Assembly: GCF_003028575.1 (NCBI RefSeq)
Contig: NZ_PYUD01000002.1
Coordinates: 124,001-188,000 of the forward strand
Direction of reading: 5' to 3'
DNA: 64,000 nt
From: Halomonas urumqiensis
Lineage (GTDB): Bacteria > Pseudomonadota > Gammaproteobacteria > Pseudomonadales > Halomonadaceae
Both the position numbers and the translations under genes were made by a program. Shown piece after piece: positions 27,770 through 37,362 of the stretch. The notes beneath the pieces are model-generated. The model did no database searches. It was not told the DNA's origin and worked only from the letters and a program-made list of their open reading frames with translations. How positions within the stretch are numbered: the first letter of the stretch is position 1; every line of letters begins with the position of its first letter.

Positions 27770-27789
27770 GATGATGGACGTCCTTCGAA

Positions 27790-29421
27790 TCAGTTACGCA
27801 GGCCAAGAATGGTATCGAACACCGTGGAGGCGGTATCGATGACCCGGGCATTGGCGGAATAGAACTGCTGGTAACGCAGCAGGTTGGCGGCTTCCTCATC
27901 GAGGTTCACGCCGGATTCCGACTGCTGCACGGCCTCGAGCTGGTCGGTGAGGCCCTGGCGGGCATCGAGATTGACCTTGACGATGTTGCTGCGGTTGCCG
28001 ACGTCGCTGACCATGCCGGCGTAGGCCTGGTTGAGGGTCGCCTTGCCGCCGACCATCCCCTCGTTCTGCAGCTCCTGCAGGGCCAGGGCATTGGTGTTGT
28101 CGCCGGAACCAGCGCTGGTGCCGGCAGCGATCTGGTCCAGGTCGCTGATCTCGCTACGCATGTCGGCGGCGGCACGGCGCACCGGCTGGATCTCGAAGCG
28201 ATCCCCTTCGCTCGGGGCGATATCGAACTCGAGCGATACACCACCGACATCCAGCGTGCGTGCGGCGGGGTCCCAGTCGAACTCGGCGGCGGCCAACCGC
28301 TGGCCGGAATCCTTGCGGGTGATCTCCGGCTCACCGGCGCCATTGAAGCGGATGCTGTAGTCGGTGGCGCTAAGCGCGGCGAGGTTGTCCGTATCGAGGG
28401 TAGCGCTTGCGATCTCGGCACCGCTCGGGTTGCGCTCATCGGAATAGGCGCGCGGCTCGCCGATGGAGAAGACATCCTGGCCCGGGTCGCCATTCAGATC
28501 GGTGCCCTCGCGATGCACCTCATTGAAGCGCGTGGCAAGCGACACGGCCAGTTGACCGATCTGGTTCTGGGTCTTGTCGAGGGTCTCGGCGCGAAACTGC
28601 ATCAGCCCACCCAGGGTGCCACCGTCCACGGTGTTCTCGGGCAGGGCCACCAGGCCACCGGATGAGTCGCGGTAGCCCAGCACCGTGCGCTGCGGGTCGG
28701 CGGGAGAGTCCATCGCCTCGAGCCGGTAGTGGTTGGTGCCGGACACCAGCGGCTGGCCATTGGGCAGGCTGATGTTGTAGGTCTTGCCATCCTGGACATC
28801 CAGGGTGACGTTCATCCGCTCGCTGAGCTCGCTGACCAGCTGGTCACGCTGGTTTTGCAGACCATTGGGTGCTTCACCGGTACGTGCTCGCGCCAGGGTG
28901 ATCTCGCGGTTCAGTGTCGCCAGCTGCTCGGTGGCATTGTTGATCTGGGTGACCTCGTCGCTGATCTGGCCGTTGATGCCTCGCTGCATGTCCTGCAGGT
29001 AGCCATCGAAGGCGCGAAACTGGGCGGTCAGGGTATCGGCGGTACCCAGCAGGCCCTGGCGGGCCGCAGGGTCGGAGGGCGCACTGGCCAGGTCCTCCAG
29101 CGAGGAGAAGAAATTCTGCATCAGCGGTGCCAGGCCCGCATCACGATCGGCCAGCAGGTTGTCGATCTGGCTGACCTGGCCCTGGTAGGTGGCAAGCGCA
29201 CTGGAACTGCTGGTAGCCGAGTTGAGCTGCTCGGCCACGAACTGATTGAACTGGCGCTGGATGTCGTTGACCTGCACACCGCCGCTGCCGGCGCCCTCTC
29301 CCAGGATCACCAGTTCCCGGTTGTATCCGGGGGTGTAGACGTTGCTGATGTTGTTGCTGGTGGTGGCCAGCGCGTTCTGGGCCGCGTTGAGACCACTGAC
29401 CCCGATGGAGAAGATGCTCAT
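27790..29421 (-). CDS. flgK: Flagellar hook-associated protein FlgK
   Basis: Hook-associated protein 1. 543 residues. Conserved N-terminus SIFSIGVSGLNAAQNALATTSNNISNVYTPGYNRE and C-terminus (SGVNLDEEAANLLRYQQFYSANARVIDTASTVFDTIL). AAGGAA precedes the ATG. Own FliA promoter about 30 bases upstream; flgL follows in the same unit. Confidence 0.95.
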   Translation of the reverse strand: MSIFSIGVSGLNAAQNALATTSNNISNVYTPGYNRELVILGEGAGSGGVQVNDIQRQFNQFVAEQLNSATSSSSALATYQGQVSQIDNLLADRDAGLAPLMQNFFSSLEDLASAPSDPAARQGLLGTADTLTAQFRAFDGYLQDMQRGINGQISDEVTQINNATEQLATLNREITLARARTGEAPNGLQNQRDQLVSELSERMNVTLDVQDGKTYNISLPNGQPLVSGTNHYRLEAMDSPADPQRTVLGYRDSSGGLVALPENTVDGGTLGGLMQFRAETLDKTQNQIGQLAVSLATRFNEVHREGTDLNGDPGQDVFSIGEPRAYSDERNPSGAEIASATLDTDNLAALSATDYSIRFNGAGEPEITRKDSGQRLAAAEFDWDPAARTLDVGGVSLEFDIAPSEGDRFEIQPVRRAAADMRSEISDLDQIAAGTSAGSGDNTNALALQELQNEGMVGGKATLNQAYAGMVSDVGNRSNIVKVNLDARQGLTDQLEAVQQSESGVNLDEEAANLLRYQQFYSANARVIDTASTVFDTILGLRN

Positions 29422-29450
29422 GCTGTCGTTTCCTTAGGCCGATAGGAAGA

Positions 29451-29477
29451 GTATCGGCAGGTAAGTCCAGGCCTTTA
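29451..29477 (-). promoter_or_regulatory. FliA (sigma-28) promoter of flgKL
   Basis: On the minus strand: TAAAGGCC, 11 bases, GCCGATAC. Correct spacing and near-consensus boxes. A 7-bp inverted copy of the -10 box (29438-29444) lies just downstream, forming a hairpin over the transcript start, as at fliC. Confidence 0.82.
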
Positions 29478-29535
29478 GGGCAATATCAGTCATCAGCCGG
29501 ACGATGAAGGGCTCAGGTTCCTTCATTCGCGCTCT

Positions 29536-30711
29536 TCAGTAGCGCAGGAACACCAGCGACTCGTTGCCTGGTGCCACCGGGCCGAGGGAATCCATCACCG
29601 CGATCAGCTTGTCGGCGTAGGCCGGGTCGGTGGCATAGCCACCCGCCTGCAGCTCGTGTGCCGCCTGCTTCGCGTCGGGGGCATCAAGCACCTTGGCGTA
29701 GCGCGGGTTGTCGCCTATCAAGCGCGCATAGTCGGTGAAGGCGGCCTCGAAGGAGTCATAGACCCTGAAGCTGTCGTTGACCCGCGTGCGCTGGCCGTTG
29801 AGGTATTCGTGGGTGGTGATGTCGGTGGTGGGCCCACGCCAGCTACTGCCGGCCTTGATACCGAACAGGTTGTGGCTGTTGCCGCCACTGGCGGTGGCGA
29901 TCTCGTGACGCCCCCACCCCGTCTCGAGCGCCGCCTGGGCAAGGATCAGCTCGGCCGGCACGCCGGTCTTGCGGCTGGCGGACTGGGCCGGACTGGCAAG
30001 CCGGTCGAGAAAGGCCTGGACATGGTCCGGTGGCGTGGCATCACGCTCAGGGGTGGCTGCGGCACTTACCCCCGCGGGCTTGGCCCGGGATCGATCATCC
30101 CGCTCGGCACGGCCTTCCTCCGCCGGGCGCGCGTCATTTGATGTCTCGGCGGGCACGGCCGCCACGCTTCCCATGAACCCTTGGGAGGCGGTGGCGAGTT
30201 CATCCATGAAGCTTTCGGGGGCGGGGGCGGCGACGCCTGCATTGGCAGTGACGCCCTCCTCGGCGGCGTCGCCGTCAGCAACGCGAGCATCCTCATCGCC
30301 GCCTTCGTCGGGTCTCAGGGCATTTTCCAGCACACGCGGCGCACCGCGTGGAATCCCGGCGATCAGCTCATCGATCTCGCTGCCGCGTGGCTGGCTGCCC
30401 GAAGGCACCATGCCGCTGGCCTGCATCTGCGACACCAGGCTATCGGCCAGGCCGATGCCGCGCGAGGCGATGGTCTGCGACCACTGCTGGTCGAGCAGCG
30501 ATTGGTAGAACTGGGTCTGCTGGCTGTCGATCAACCCGGTAGTGGGAATCGCATCACGCATGCTCTTGAGCATCGTCTGCACGAACAGCGCCTCGAACTG
30601 CTGCGCGGCACCCTTGACCCCCGAGGAGGGGTCGCGGGCAGCGGTATGCTTGAGACGCTGCAGGCCATTCATGTCGAGGGCGAACTGGCTACCCATGTCC
30701 TGCACACTCAT
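29536..30711 (-). CDS. flgJ: Rod assembly protein / peptidoglycan hydrolase FlgJ
   Basis: Dual-domain FlgJ, 391 residues. The N-terminal rod-capping domain (about residues 25-105) reads AAQQFEALFVQTMLKSMRDA. A long acidic, low-complexity linker follows (about 108-230). The C-terminal glucosaminidase domain (about 235-385) has the catalytic Glu in LAQAALETGWG and NLFGIKAG. It digests peptidoglycan to let the rod pass. ATGA overlap with flgI. Confidence 0.94.
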   Translation of the reverse strand: MSVQDMGSQFALDMNGLQRLKHTAARDPSSGVKGAAQQFEALFVQTMLKSMRDAIPTTGLIDSQQTQFYQSLLDQQWSQTIASRGIGLADSLVSQMQASGMVPSGSQPRGSEIDELIAGIPRGAPRVLENALRPDEGGDEDARVADGDAAEEGVTANAGVAAPAPESFMDELATASQGFMGSVAAVPAETSNDARPAEEGRAERDDRSRAKPAGVSAAATPERDATPPDHVQAFLDRLASPAQSASRKTGVPAELILAQAALETGWGRHEIATASGGNSHNLFGIKAGSSWRGPTTDITTHEYLNGQRTRVNDSFRVYDSFEAAFTDYARLIGDNPRYAKVLDAPDAKQAAHELQAGGYATDPAYADKLIAVMDSLGPVAPGNESLVFLRY

Positions 30712-31859
30712 CAGATGATCTCCAGTTCGGCACGCAGCGAGCCCGAAGCCTTGAGGGCCTCGAGAATCGCCATCAGATCCTGGGGCGTGGCGCCCAGCGC
30801 ATTGAGCGCATTGACCACGTCGACCAGGTCGGCACCTTCCACCACGCGCAAATAGGCTTCCTGCTGCTCGATATCGATGTCCGCATCCGGCACCACTACC
30901 GTCTCGCCCTCGCCGAATGGCGACGGCTGGCTGACCCCGAAGCGCGTGTCGATGACGATCGACAGGTTGCCATGGGCAACGGCGGCACGCCGCAGGGTCA
31001 CGGCGCTGTTCATCACCACCGAGCCGGTGCGCGCGTTGAATACCACCTTGGCGGCGGCTTCGGTTGGCGTGACGTTTATGTTTTCGATACGCGCCATGAA
31101 GTTGACCCGCGAGTTGGCGTTGGCTGGGCCATCGAGGGCGATCACCCGGCCATTGCGGGCCGCGGCCACCGGGCGGCCGAACTCGTCATTGATGGCGGTG
31201 ACCACCCGCTGGGCGGTGCCGAAATCGCTTTCGAACAGCTCAAGCTCGAGAAGGCCACCATTGGCGCCCAGCTCCAGCGGCACCTCGCGTTCGACCATCG
31301 CGCCGCCGGCGATTCGCCCACCGGCCTGCTGGTTGATCTGCACGCTGCTGCCACCCGCTTCGGCACCCGCGCCAGCCACTAGCAGGTTGCCCTGGGCAAT
31401 CGCGTAGGTGTCGCCATCGGCGCCCTTGAGCGGGGTCATCAGCAGGGTGCCGCCGCGCAGGCTTCGCGCGTTGCCGACCGAGGAGACATTGATGTCGAGG
31501 CGCTGGCCGGGCCGGGCGAACGGCGGCAGGTCGGCGGTGATCATCACCGCCGCGACGTTACGCAACTGCATGTTGGTGCCCGGCGGCACGGTGATGCCGA
31601 GCTGCGACAGCATGTTGGTCAGGCTCTGGCCGGTGAACGGCGCCTGCATGGTCTGGTCACCGGTACCGTCGAGGCCCACCACCAGGCCGTAGCCGACCAG
31701 CACGTTGTCGCGCACGCCGGCGAATCCGGCCAGTTCACGAATTCGCTCGGCCTGGGCCGGCATGGCGATCAGCCACACCAGCAGCAGGCAGGCGAGCCGC
31801 CAGGCAGCGGGGCGAAACGAGGTCTTGGCGAGTCTGCTCATGTGGCGTCGTGTGTCCAT
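30711..31859 (-). CDS. flgI: Flagellar P-ring protein FlgI
   Basis: Periplasmic P-ring subunit in the peptidoglycan layer. Up to 382 residues. A signal peptide ends near AMPAQA before ERIRELAGFAGVRDN. Conserved stretches include NVLVGYGLVVGLDGTGD and RPGQRLDINVSS. The start could be 31859 or Met7 at 31841; neither has a strong ribosome-binding site. Overlaps flgJ by 1 base. Confidence 0.94.
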   Translation of the reverse strand: MDTRRHMSRLAKTSFRPAAWRLACLLLVWLIAMPAQAERIRELAGFAGVRDNVLVGYGLVVGLDGTGDQTMQAPFTGQSLTNMLSQLGITVPPGTNMQLRNVAAVMITADLPPFARPGQRLDINVSSVGNARSLRGGTLLMTPLKGADGDTYAIAQGNLLVAGAGAEAGGSSVQINQQAGGRIAGGAMVEREVPLELGANGGLLELELFESDFGTAQRVVTAINDEFGRPVAAARNGRVIALDGPANANSRVNFMARIENINVTPTEAAAKVVFNARTGSVVMNSAVTLRRAAVAHGNLSIVIDTRFGVSQPSPFGEGETVVVPDADIDIEQQEAYLRVVEGADLVDVVNALNALGATPQDLMAILEALKASGSLRAELEII

Positions 31860-31871
31860 GGTCGCACGCCG

Positions 31872-32543
31872 TCAGAAGGGCGAGACATTGAGGAAGAAGC
31901 GCTGCAGCCATCCCATGTGCTGGGCCTCATTGATATAGCCATCCCCGACGTACTCGATGCGCGCATCGGCCACCGACGTGGAGGGAACGGTGTTCTGGCC
32001 AGTGATGGTGCGCGGGTTGACCACCCCGGAGAAGCGGATGAACTCCACGCCCTGGTTGATGGCGATCTGCTTCTCGCCACGCACCCTGAGATTGCCGTTA
32101 TGCATGACCTCGAGCACCGAGACGGTGATGGTGCCGGTGAAGCTGTTGTTGGCCTGGGAGCCACCGCCGCCGCTGAAGTCGCTGGCACCCGACAGGTCGA
32201 AGCCGTATTCGGCCAGGGTCTCCAGCGCGTCCGGAAGCTCGGCAAGCGACAGCTCGGAGGAGCCATTGCGATTGGCATTGGACTGGGCGTTCTTGCTGGC
32301 GCTGACCTCCTCGTCGAGGACGATGGTCAGGATATCGCCGATCATGCGCGGCCGACGATCCTCGAACAGCGGCTGATAACCACGCTGCGGCTGGTAGATC
32401 GAGCCGTTGGCCTCGCGAGGTGGTGGCTCGGTGATCGCGATCTGCTCCTGCTCGCCGACCACCGAGGCGCGTGGAATCTGCGCACAGCCAGCGAGTGCCA
32501 ACACGGCAATCCCCAGCAGCAGGGTCAGGGACCTCGGATACAC
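31872..32543 (-). CDS. flgH: Flagellar L-ring lipoprotein FlgH
   Basis: Outer-membrane L-ring subunit. I chose the GTG at 32543, with AAGG 4 bases before it. It gives 223 residues and puts a lipoprotein signal right at the N-terminus ([16 protein letters not shown], lipidated Cys about residue 20). The mature part matches enteric FlgH closely ([52 protein letters not shown]). The frame is open to 32822, and ATG 32732 has a better Shine-Dalgarno sequence. That start would bury the signal about 80 residues in. Confidence 0.9.
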   Translation of the reverse strand: MYPRSLTLLLGIAVLALAGCAQIPRASVVGEQEQIAITEPPPREANGSIYQPQRGYQPLFEDRRPRMIGDILTIVLDEEVSASKNAQSNANRNGSSELSLAELPDALETLAEYGFDLSGASDFSGGGGSQANNSFTGTITVSVLEVMHNGNLRVRGEKQIAINQGVEFIRFSGVVNPRTITGQNTVPSTSVADARIEYVGDGYINEAQHMGWLQRFFLNVSPF

Positions 32544-32757
32544 GTTGCCTTGCTCGGGGCTGATCTGGCGACAAGCCTGCAAGGAGGCGCTTTGGACCCC
32601 TCCCTGGGCGCTACCGACGCCATCCATGGCGTAGGACCTCCTTTCCGGCTTGTCCCCAGCGCCCCTTGGTGTCTTCAAGTGCGCCAGCCCCAGCAGCAGG
32701 GTGGTCATACGCGACAACGTGCGAGGCTTCATGCCCATCTCTCCCGGCCCATGGGCC

Positions 32758-33540
32758 TTACAGCTGTGCCAGGCGTGCCAGCATTTCGTCGCTGGTCTGA
32801 ACCGCCTTGCTGTTGATCTCATAGGCGCGCTGGGTCTGGATCATGCTGACCATCTCTTCCACCACGTTGACGTTGGAGGTCTCGACGAAGCCCTGGAACA
32901 ACCGGCCAGCGCCGTTCATGCCGGGCATCGCCTCGTTGCGGGGACCCGAGGAGGTGGTCTCCATGTAGAGGTTGCCGCCGATGCTCTCGAGTCCGGTCGG
33001 GTTGACGAAGGTAGAGACGGTGATCTGGCCGACCTGCTGGGTCTGGGTGGTGCCCGGCTGGGTCACCGACACAATGCCATCCTCGCCGATCGATACCGAC
33101 AGCGCATTGGGGGGCAGGATGATCGCCGGTTCCAGCGGATAGCCGTTGGCGGTGACCATCTGGCCGTTCTCGTCGAGCTGGAAGCTGCCGTCGCGGGTGT
33201 AGGCGGTGGCGCCATCGGGCATCAGCACCTGGAAGAACCCCTGCCCGTTGATCGCCAGATCGCGCGAGTTCTCGGTGTTCTCGAGCCCGCCCTGGTTGTG
33301 CAGGCGCTCGGTGGCCACCGGGCGCACCCCCGTGCCCACCTGCATGCCGGAAGGCAGGCGGTTCTGCACGTCGTTCTGGGCGCCGGGCTGGCGCAGGTTC
33401 TGATAGAGCAGGTCCTCGAACACTGCCCGCGAGCGCTTGAAGCCGTTGGTGCTGACGTTGGCCAGGTTGTTGGAGATGACGTCCAGCTTGACCTGTTGCG
33501 ATTCAAGGCCAGTCTTGGCCGTCCACAGTGACTTGATCAT
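32758..33540 (-). CDS. flgG: Distal rod protein FlgG
   Basis: Distal rod subunit, 260 residues. N-terminal rod signature [32 protein letters not shown]-terminal [24 protein letters not shown]. Middle fits FlgG ([17 protein letters not shown]). AGGAA precedes the ATG. The 200-base space to the chosen flgH start is unusual for this operon. Confidence 0.96.
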   Translation of the reverse strand: MIKSLWTAKTGLESQQVKLDVISNNLANVSTNGFKRSRAVFEDLLYQNLRQPGAQNDVQNRLPSGMQVGTGVRPVATERLHNQGGLENTENSRDLAINGQGFFQVLMPDGATAYTRDGSFQLDENGQMVTANGYPLEPAIILPPNALSVSIGEDGIVSVTQPGTTQTQQVGQITVSTFVNPTGLESIGGNLYMETTSSGPRNEAMPGMNGAGRLFQGFVETSNVNVVEEMVSMIQTQRAYEINSKAVQTSDEMLARLAQL

Positions 33541-33563
33541 GGGGATTCCTGTTGCGGGTGCCG

Positions 33564-34319
33564 TCAGCCCTGAATCGACAGCAGGTTGTTGGCACGCTGG
33601 GCGTTTTCGTCGGTGGTGCTGATGACCTTCATCTGCATTTCGTAGCGGCGCGCCACGTCGATCATCGCCACCATCGACTCGATGGCGTTGACGTTACTGC
33701 CCTCCAGCGCACCGCTGGCGACACGCGCGTTCTCATCGGCGGCCAGGGCCACCACTTCGCCCTCGGCATTCGCCGGCGGGCGGAACAGGCCATCTTCACC
33801 GCGGGCCAGTGGCTGGTCGGGGGTCACGAGCTTGAGGCGACCGACATCCACCAGAGCGTCGGGATTCTCGCCCGGCCCGATGGCGCTCAGCGTGCCATCG
33901 GCGCCTACCGAGACATTCGCGCCCAGTGGCACGATGATCGGCCCGCCCTCACCCATCACCGGGCGGTCGACCAGGGTGACCAGGCCATCGCCATCCACCT
34001 GGAGATCGCCACGCCGGGTGTAGGCCTCACCGCCGTCCGGGGTCTGCACGGCGAGCCAGGCATCACCCTCCAACGCCACATCGAGCTCGCGGCCGGTACG
34101 CATCACCGGCCCCTGTGAGAAATCGGCGCCGGGGGTGCTGGCGGCAACCGAGGTGCGCGTGGCAAGCGCCGCCTCTCCCTCGACCGGCACCGCGCGCATG
34201 GCGTTGAGCTGGGCACGAAACCCGGCGGTATCGACATTGGCCAGGTTGTGGCTGACCACCGACTGCTGGTCCATGCTCTGCTTGGCGCCGCTCATCGCGG
34301 TGTAGAGAATGCGATCCAT
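33564..34319 (-). CDS. flgF: Proximal rod protein FlgF
   Basis: Rod subunit, 251 residues. N-terminus [37 protein letters not shown] and C-terminus [24 protein letters not shown] are typical. GGGAG precedes the ATG. Confidence 0.95.
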   Translation of the reverse strand: MDRILYTAMSGAKQSMDQQSVVSHNLANVDTAGFRAQLNAMRAVPVEGEAALATRTSVAASTPGADFSQGPVMRTGRELDVALEGDAWLAVQTPDGGEAYTRRGDLQVDGDGLVTLVDRPVMGEGGPIIVPLGANVSVGADGTLSAIGPGENPDALVDVGRLKLVTPDQPLARGEDGLFRPPANAEGEVVALAADENARVASGALEGSNVNAIESMVAMIDVARRYEMQMKVISTTDENAQRANNLLSIQG

Positions 34320-34344
34320 GGTTCAGGCTCCCGATTCAGACGCC

Positions 34345-35568
34345 TCAGCGCAGGTTGATGGCGGTCTGCAACAGCTCATCCTGGGTCTTGATGGTCTGCG
34401 AGTTGGCCTGGTAGGCGCGCTGGGTGACGATCATGTCGACCAGTTCACGAGCCATGTCCACATTGGACGTCTCGATGGCACCTGATTGCAGCAGGCCCAG
34501 CAGGCCGGTACCCGGCTCGCCGACCAGTTCCGCACCGGAGGCTTCTGTCGCCGACCAGACGTTATCGCCGGAGGGGTTCAGGCCTTCCGGGTTACGGAAG
34601 CTGGCAAGCGCGATCTGACCCGAAGGACGCGACTGCTCGTTGGCATAGTTGCGCATCACGGTGCCGTCATCCTCGATCTCGATGCCGACGAGAGAGCCCG
34701 AGGTGTAGCCGTTCTGGCTCAACTGGCTGGTGGTGGAGTTGTTGCCGAACTGGGTGGAGCCGGCGAGATCCAGGGTAAACGCCAAGTCGGCGGGCTCGCC
34801 TCCCAGCATGGCCTGGTCGAAGGTGATCTCGGGCATGGCGTTGGGCGCAGGCGTCGCCAGCACGCCATTGGCGCTGAACTGGGTAGTGAAATCATTGGCC
34901 GCGGTGTAGCTGCCATCCATTACCGCTCTACCGGTCCAGGTGTTGTTGCCGGTCTTCTCGTAATAGATGTTGAAGTTGCGCGGATTGCCCAGCGAATCGT
35001 AGGCCGTGAAGTTGTTGGAGAAGTGGTAGTCGAGCGTATCGGCGCCACCGTTCACATCCACCGAATTGAGCCCCTCACCCGGTTGTGAGCGGGCGTCCAG
35101 GTTGATCGTGGTGGCGACATTGGTGGTGGCGCTAGCCGGCATCTCCTCGGCTTCCACATTCAGCGGTACCGGCTGGCCGCCAACCTGCACCTGACCCTCG
35201 GCATTCAGGCCATAGCCCATGATCTGCGCGCCCTGGGCATTCACCAGGTCGCCATCCGAGGTCATGGTCAACTGGCCATTGCGCGAGTAGACCACCTCGC
35301 CGCTGGGCTGCTGAAGGCGGAAGAAGCCCTGGCCAGCCACGGCCAGGTCGAGATTGCGGTTGGTGGACTCCAGGTTGCCCTCGCTGAAGTTCTGCAGTAC
35401 CGCCGAGACCCGCGTCCCCAGGCCGACCTTGGAGTTGGCGAAGACATCCGCGAACTGGGCGCTGGAGCTCTTGAAGCCCACGGTCTGGGAGTTCGAGATG
35501 TTGTTGCCGATGGTGCCCAGCTTGGATGACTGGGCGTTAAGGCCACTCAGGGCTTGTGAAAAGCTCAT
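34345..35568 (-). CDS. flgE: Flagellar hook protein FlgE
   Basis: Hook subunit, 407 residues from MSFSQALSGLNAQSSKLG, with GAGGA upstream; the frame is open to 35622. Signature NISNSQTVGFKSS at the N-terminus and ETSNVDMARELVDMIVTQRAYQANSQTIKTQDELLQ at the C-terminus (both as short blocks). Follows flgD with 13 bases between. Confidence 0.96.
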   Translation of the reverse strand: MSFSQALSGLNAQSSKLGTIGNNISNSQTVGFKSSSAQFADVFANSKVGLGTRVSAVLQNFSEGNLESTNRNLDLAVAGQGFFRLQQPSGEVVYSRNGQLTMTSDGDLVNAQGAQIMGYGLNAEGQVQVGGQPVPLNVEAEEMPASATTNVATTINLDARSQPGEGLNSVDVNGGADTLDYHFSNNFTAYDSLGNPRNFNIYYEKTGNNTWTGRAVMDGSYTAANDFTTQFSANGVLATPAPNAMPEITFDQAMLGGEPADLAFTLDLAGSTQFGNNSTTSQLSQNGYTSGSLVGIEIEDDGTVMRNYANEQSRPSGQIALASFRNPEGLNPSGDNVWSATEASGAELVGEPGTGLLGLLQSGAIETSNVDMARELVDMIVTQRAYQANSQTIKTQDELLQTAINLR

Positions 35569-35581
35569 GTCGGATTCCTCA

Positions 35582-36274
35582 TCAAAGAATTTGCTTGACC
35601 TGGCCAAGGCCGACCTGGCCATAGATGGCGCCCAGATCGAGCCGCACGCCTCCGTTGTCGTCCGGCGGCGTCACACCGCTCACCACCGCATAGTTGAGTG
35701 ATTCAACCTCCACGGCATCCTCGCCACTGGTGGCCTCGATACCCACCCGGTAAGCCCCGGAAACGGCACGCTCGCCTTCGCTGGTCAGGCCATCCCAGGT
35801 GAAGGACTCTACGCCGGCGCTGACCGGGCCGATGTCGTAGCGATTGACCACCTGGCCCGCGTCGTTGGTGATGGTCACCGTCACGTTGTCGGCCGACTGG
35901 CCGAGCTCGATACCGAATGGCGTGGCATGCATCTCGCCCTCGGCGCCCTCGTCGAGCAGCACGCGGCTCCCCGGCACCAGCACGCCCTGCCCGATCAAGC
36001 CGGAGGCCTGAAGGGTCTGGCCGGCGTTGATCTGTCCGGTGATGTCGCCAAGCGACTGGTTGAGATTCTCGATACCACTGACCGTGTTGATCTGCGCCAG
36101 CTGGCTCGTCATCTCATGGTTTTCCATGGGCTTGAGCGGGTCCTGGTTCTGCATCTGGGTGATCAGCAAGGTCATGAAGTTGTTGCGCAACTCGTCGGAC
36201 TGCTGCGCATTGGACGCGGAGGCCGGGTTGGCATTGATGGTGTTGAGCACGTTGCTACCGATAGGCGAGGTCAT
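35582..36274 (-). CDS. flgD: Hook assembly scaffolding protein FlgD
   Basis: Hook cap, needed for hook assembly and lost afterwards. 230 residues from MTSPIGSNVLNTI (GAGGG upstream). Family motif NNFMTLLITQMQNQDPLKPMENHEMTSQLAQ near residues 31-61, then a beta-rich domain with FTWDG. Follows flgC by 4 bases. Confidence 0.95.
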   Translation of the reverse strand: MTSPIGSNVLNTINANPASASNAQQSDELRNNFMTLLITQMQNQDPLKPMENHEMTSQLAQINTVSGIENLNQSLGDITGQINAGQTLQASGLIGQGVLVPGSRVLLDEGAEGEMHATPFGIELGQSADNVTVTITNDAGQVVNRYDIGPVSAGVESFTWDGLTSEGERAVSGAYRVGIEATSGEDAVEVESLNYAVVSGVTPPDDNGGVRLDLGAIYGQVGLGQVKQIL

Positions 36275-36278
36275 GGCA

Positions 36279-36686
36279 TCAACCCTCACCCAGCGTCAGT
36301 GTCTTGAGCATCATCTGCTTGCTGGTATTCAGCACTTCGATGTTGGCCTGGTAGGAGCGCGACGCCGAGATCATGTTGACCATCTCGTGTACCGGCTCGA
36401 CGTTGGGCATCGTCACGTAGCCCTCCTCGTTGGAAAGCGGGTGCTCGGGGCGATACTCCATGCGCATCGGCGAGGGGTCTTCGACCACCTCGCGCACGCC
36501 CACGCCGCCGATGCCATGCGCCGCATCGGCCCGGCTTTCGAACATGACCTGCTTGGCGCGGTAGGCTTCGCCATCGGGCCCGGCCACGCTGTCGGCGTTG
36601 GCCAGGTTGCTGGCGGTGACATTCATGCGCTGGGACTGGGCGCTCATGGCCGACCCCGCGATGTCGAACACGGAAAACATCGACAT
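36279..36686 (-). CDS. flgC: Proximal rod protein FlgC
   Basis: Rod subunit, 135 residues. N-terminus [33 protein letters not shown] and C-terminus [24 protein letters not shown] are diagnostic. AAGGAG precedes the ATG. A 92-base gap separates it from flgB and contains a 10-bp direct repeat, TGATTCAGCT. Confidence 0.96.
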   Translation of the reverse strand: MSMFSVFDIAGSAMSAQSQRMNVTASNLANADSVAGPDGEAYRAKQVMFESRADAAHGIGGVGVREVVEDPSPMRMEYRPEHPLSNEEGYVTMPNVEPVHEMVNMISASRSYQANIEVLNTSKQMMLKTLTLGEG

Positions 36687-36778
36687 GACGTGACGCTCCT
36701 TATGGCGGTGTCTTGATCAACGGCAGCACTTGATTCAGCTGCTGTGCCCTGATTCAGCTCGTATAATGCGTTCAGGGG

Positions 36779-37189
36779 TCATTCGGACTGCATCGCCGAC
36801 TTGAGGCCCTGAATGCGGCTATTGATGATGGTCAGCGCCGCCTGGTAGCGCACCGAATTGTCGGCAAAGGCCGTACGTTCGCGATCCATGTCCACGGTAT
36901 TGCCATCGAGGCTCGGCTGGTCCGGCACGCGATACTTGAGGCCATGATCGAGCGCACTGGAAAGCCCCTGCCCGGCAATATGCCGCTCGGAGGAGCGCGA
37001 CAGCGCCAGTCCCTTCGAGGAACTCGTCGACACGGCCTTTTGCAGCTCACTGGCAAAATCCATGTCGCGCGCCTTGTAGTTCGGCGTGTCGGCATTGGCG
37101 ATATTGCTGGCCAGCACCTTGTGGCGCTGCTGTCGAAGCGACAGCGCCTGCTGGTGAAAATCTAAGGCGGCACCGAGCTGGTCGATCAT
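36779..37189 (-). CDS. flgB: Proximal rod protein FlgB
   Basis: Rod subunit, 136 residues from MIDQLGAALDFHQQALSLR (GGGAG upstream). Contains VLASNIANADTPNYKARDMDF and a C-terminal helix RYQAALTIINSRI. First gene of flgB-J, divergent from flgA. Confidence 0.95.
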   Translation of the reverse strand: MIDQLGAALDFHQQALSLRQQRHKVLASNIANADTPNYKARDMDFASELQKAVSTSSSKGLALSRSSERHIAGQGLSSALDHGLKYRVPDQPSLDGNTVDMDRERTAFADNSVRYQAALTIINSRIQGLKSAMQSE

Positions 37190-37241
37190 TCCGCGCTCCC
37201 TGGATGGCACGTGTTGGATGGCATTTGTTGACGATGAAGAA

Positions 37242-37326
37242 TAGCCAGCCTTGCGTCAGCCCAAAGGCACGAACAGCCCCGCTTTCATGGCTCATTTCGA
37301 CTCTTTCGCCCAGAGAAGGCTGGCTA
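37242..37326. promoter_or_regulatory. Divergent flgB/flgA control region with separated inverted repeat
   Basis: TAGCCAGCCTT (37242-37252) recurs as its exact complement AAGGCTGGCTA (37316-37326), 63 bases apart, between the divergent flgB and flgA. This could be a pair of activator sites or part of the two promoters. No sigma-28 site is seen here, as expected for early genes. Confidence 0.4.
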
Positions 37327-37362
37327 GAATGGTCCGGCGACCCTGTTCCGAGCGAGTACCCG

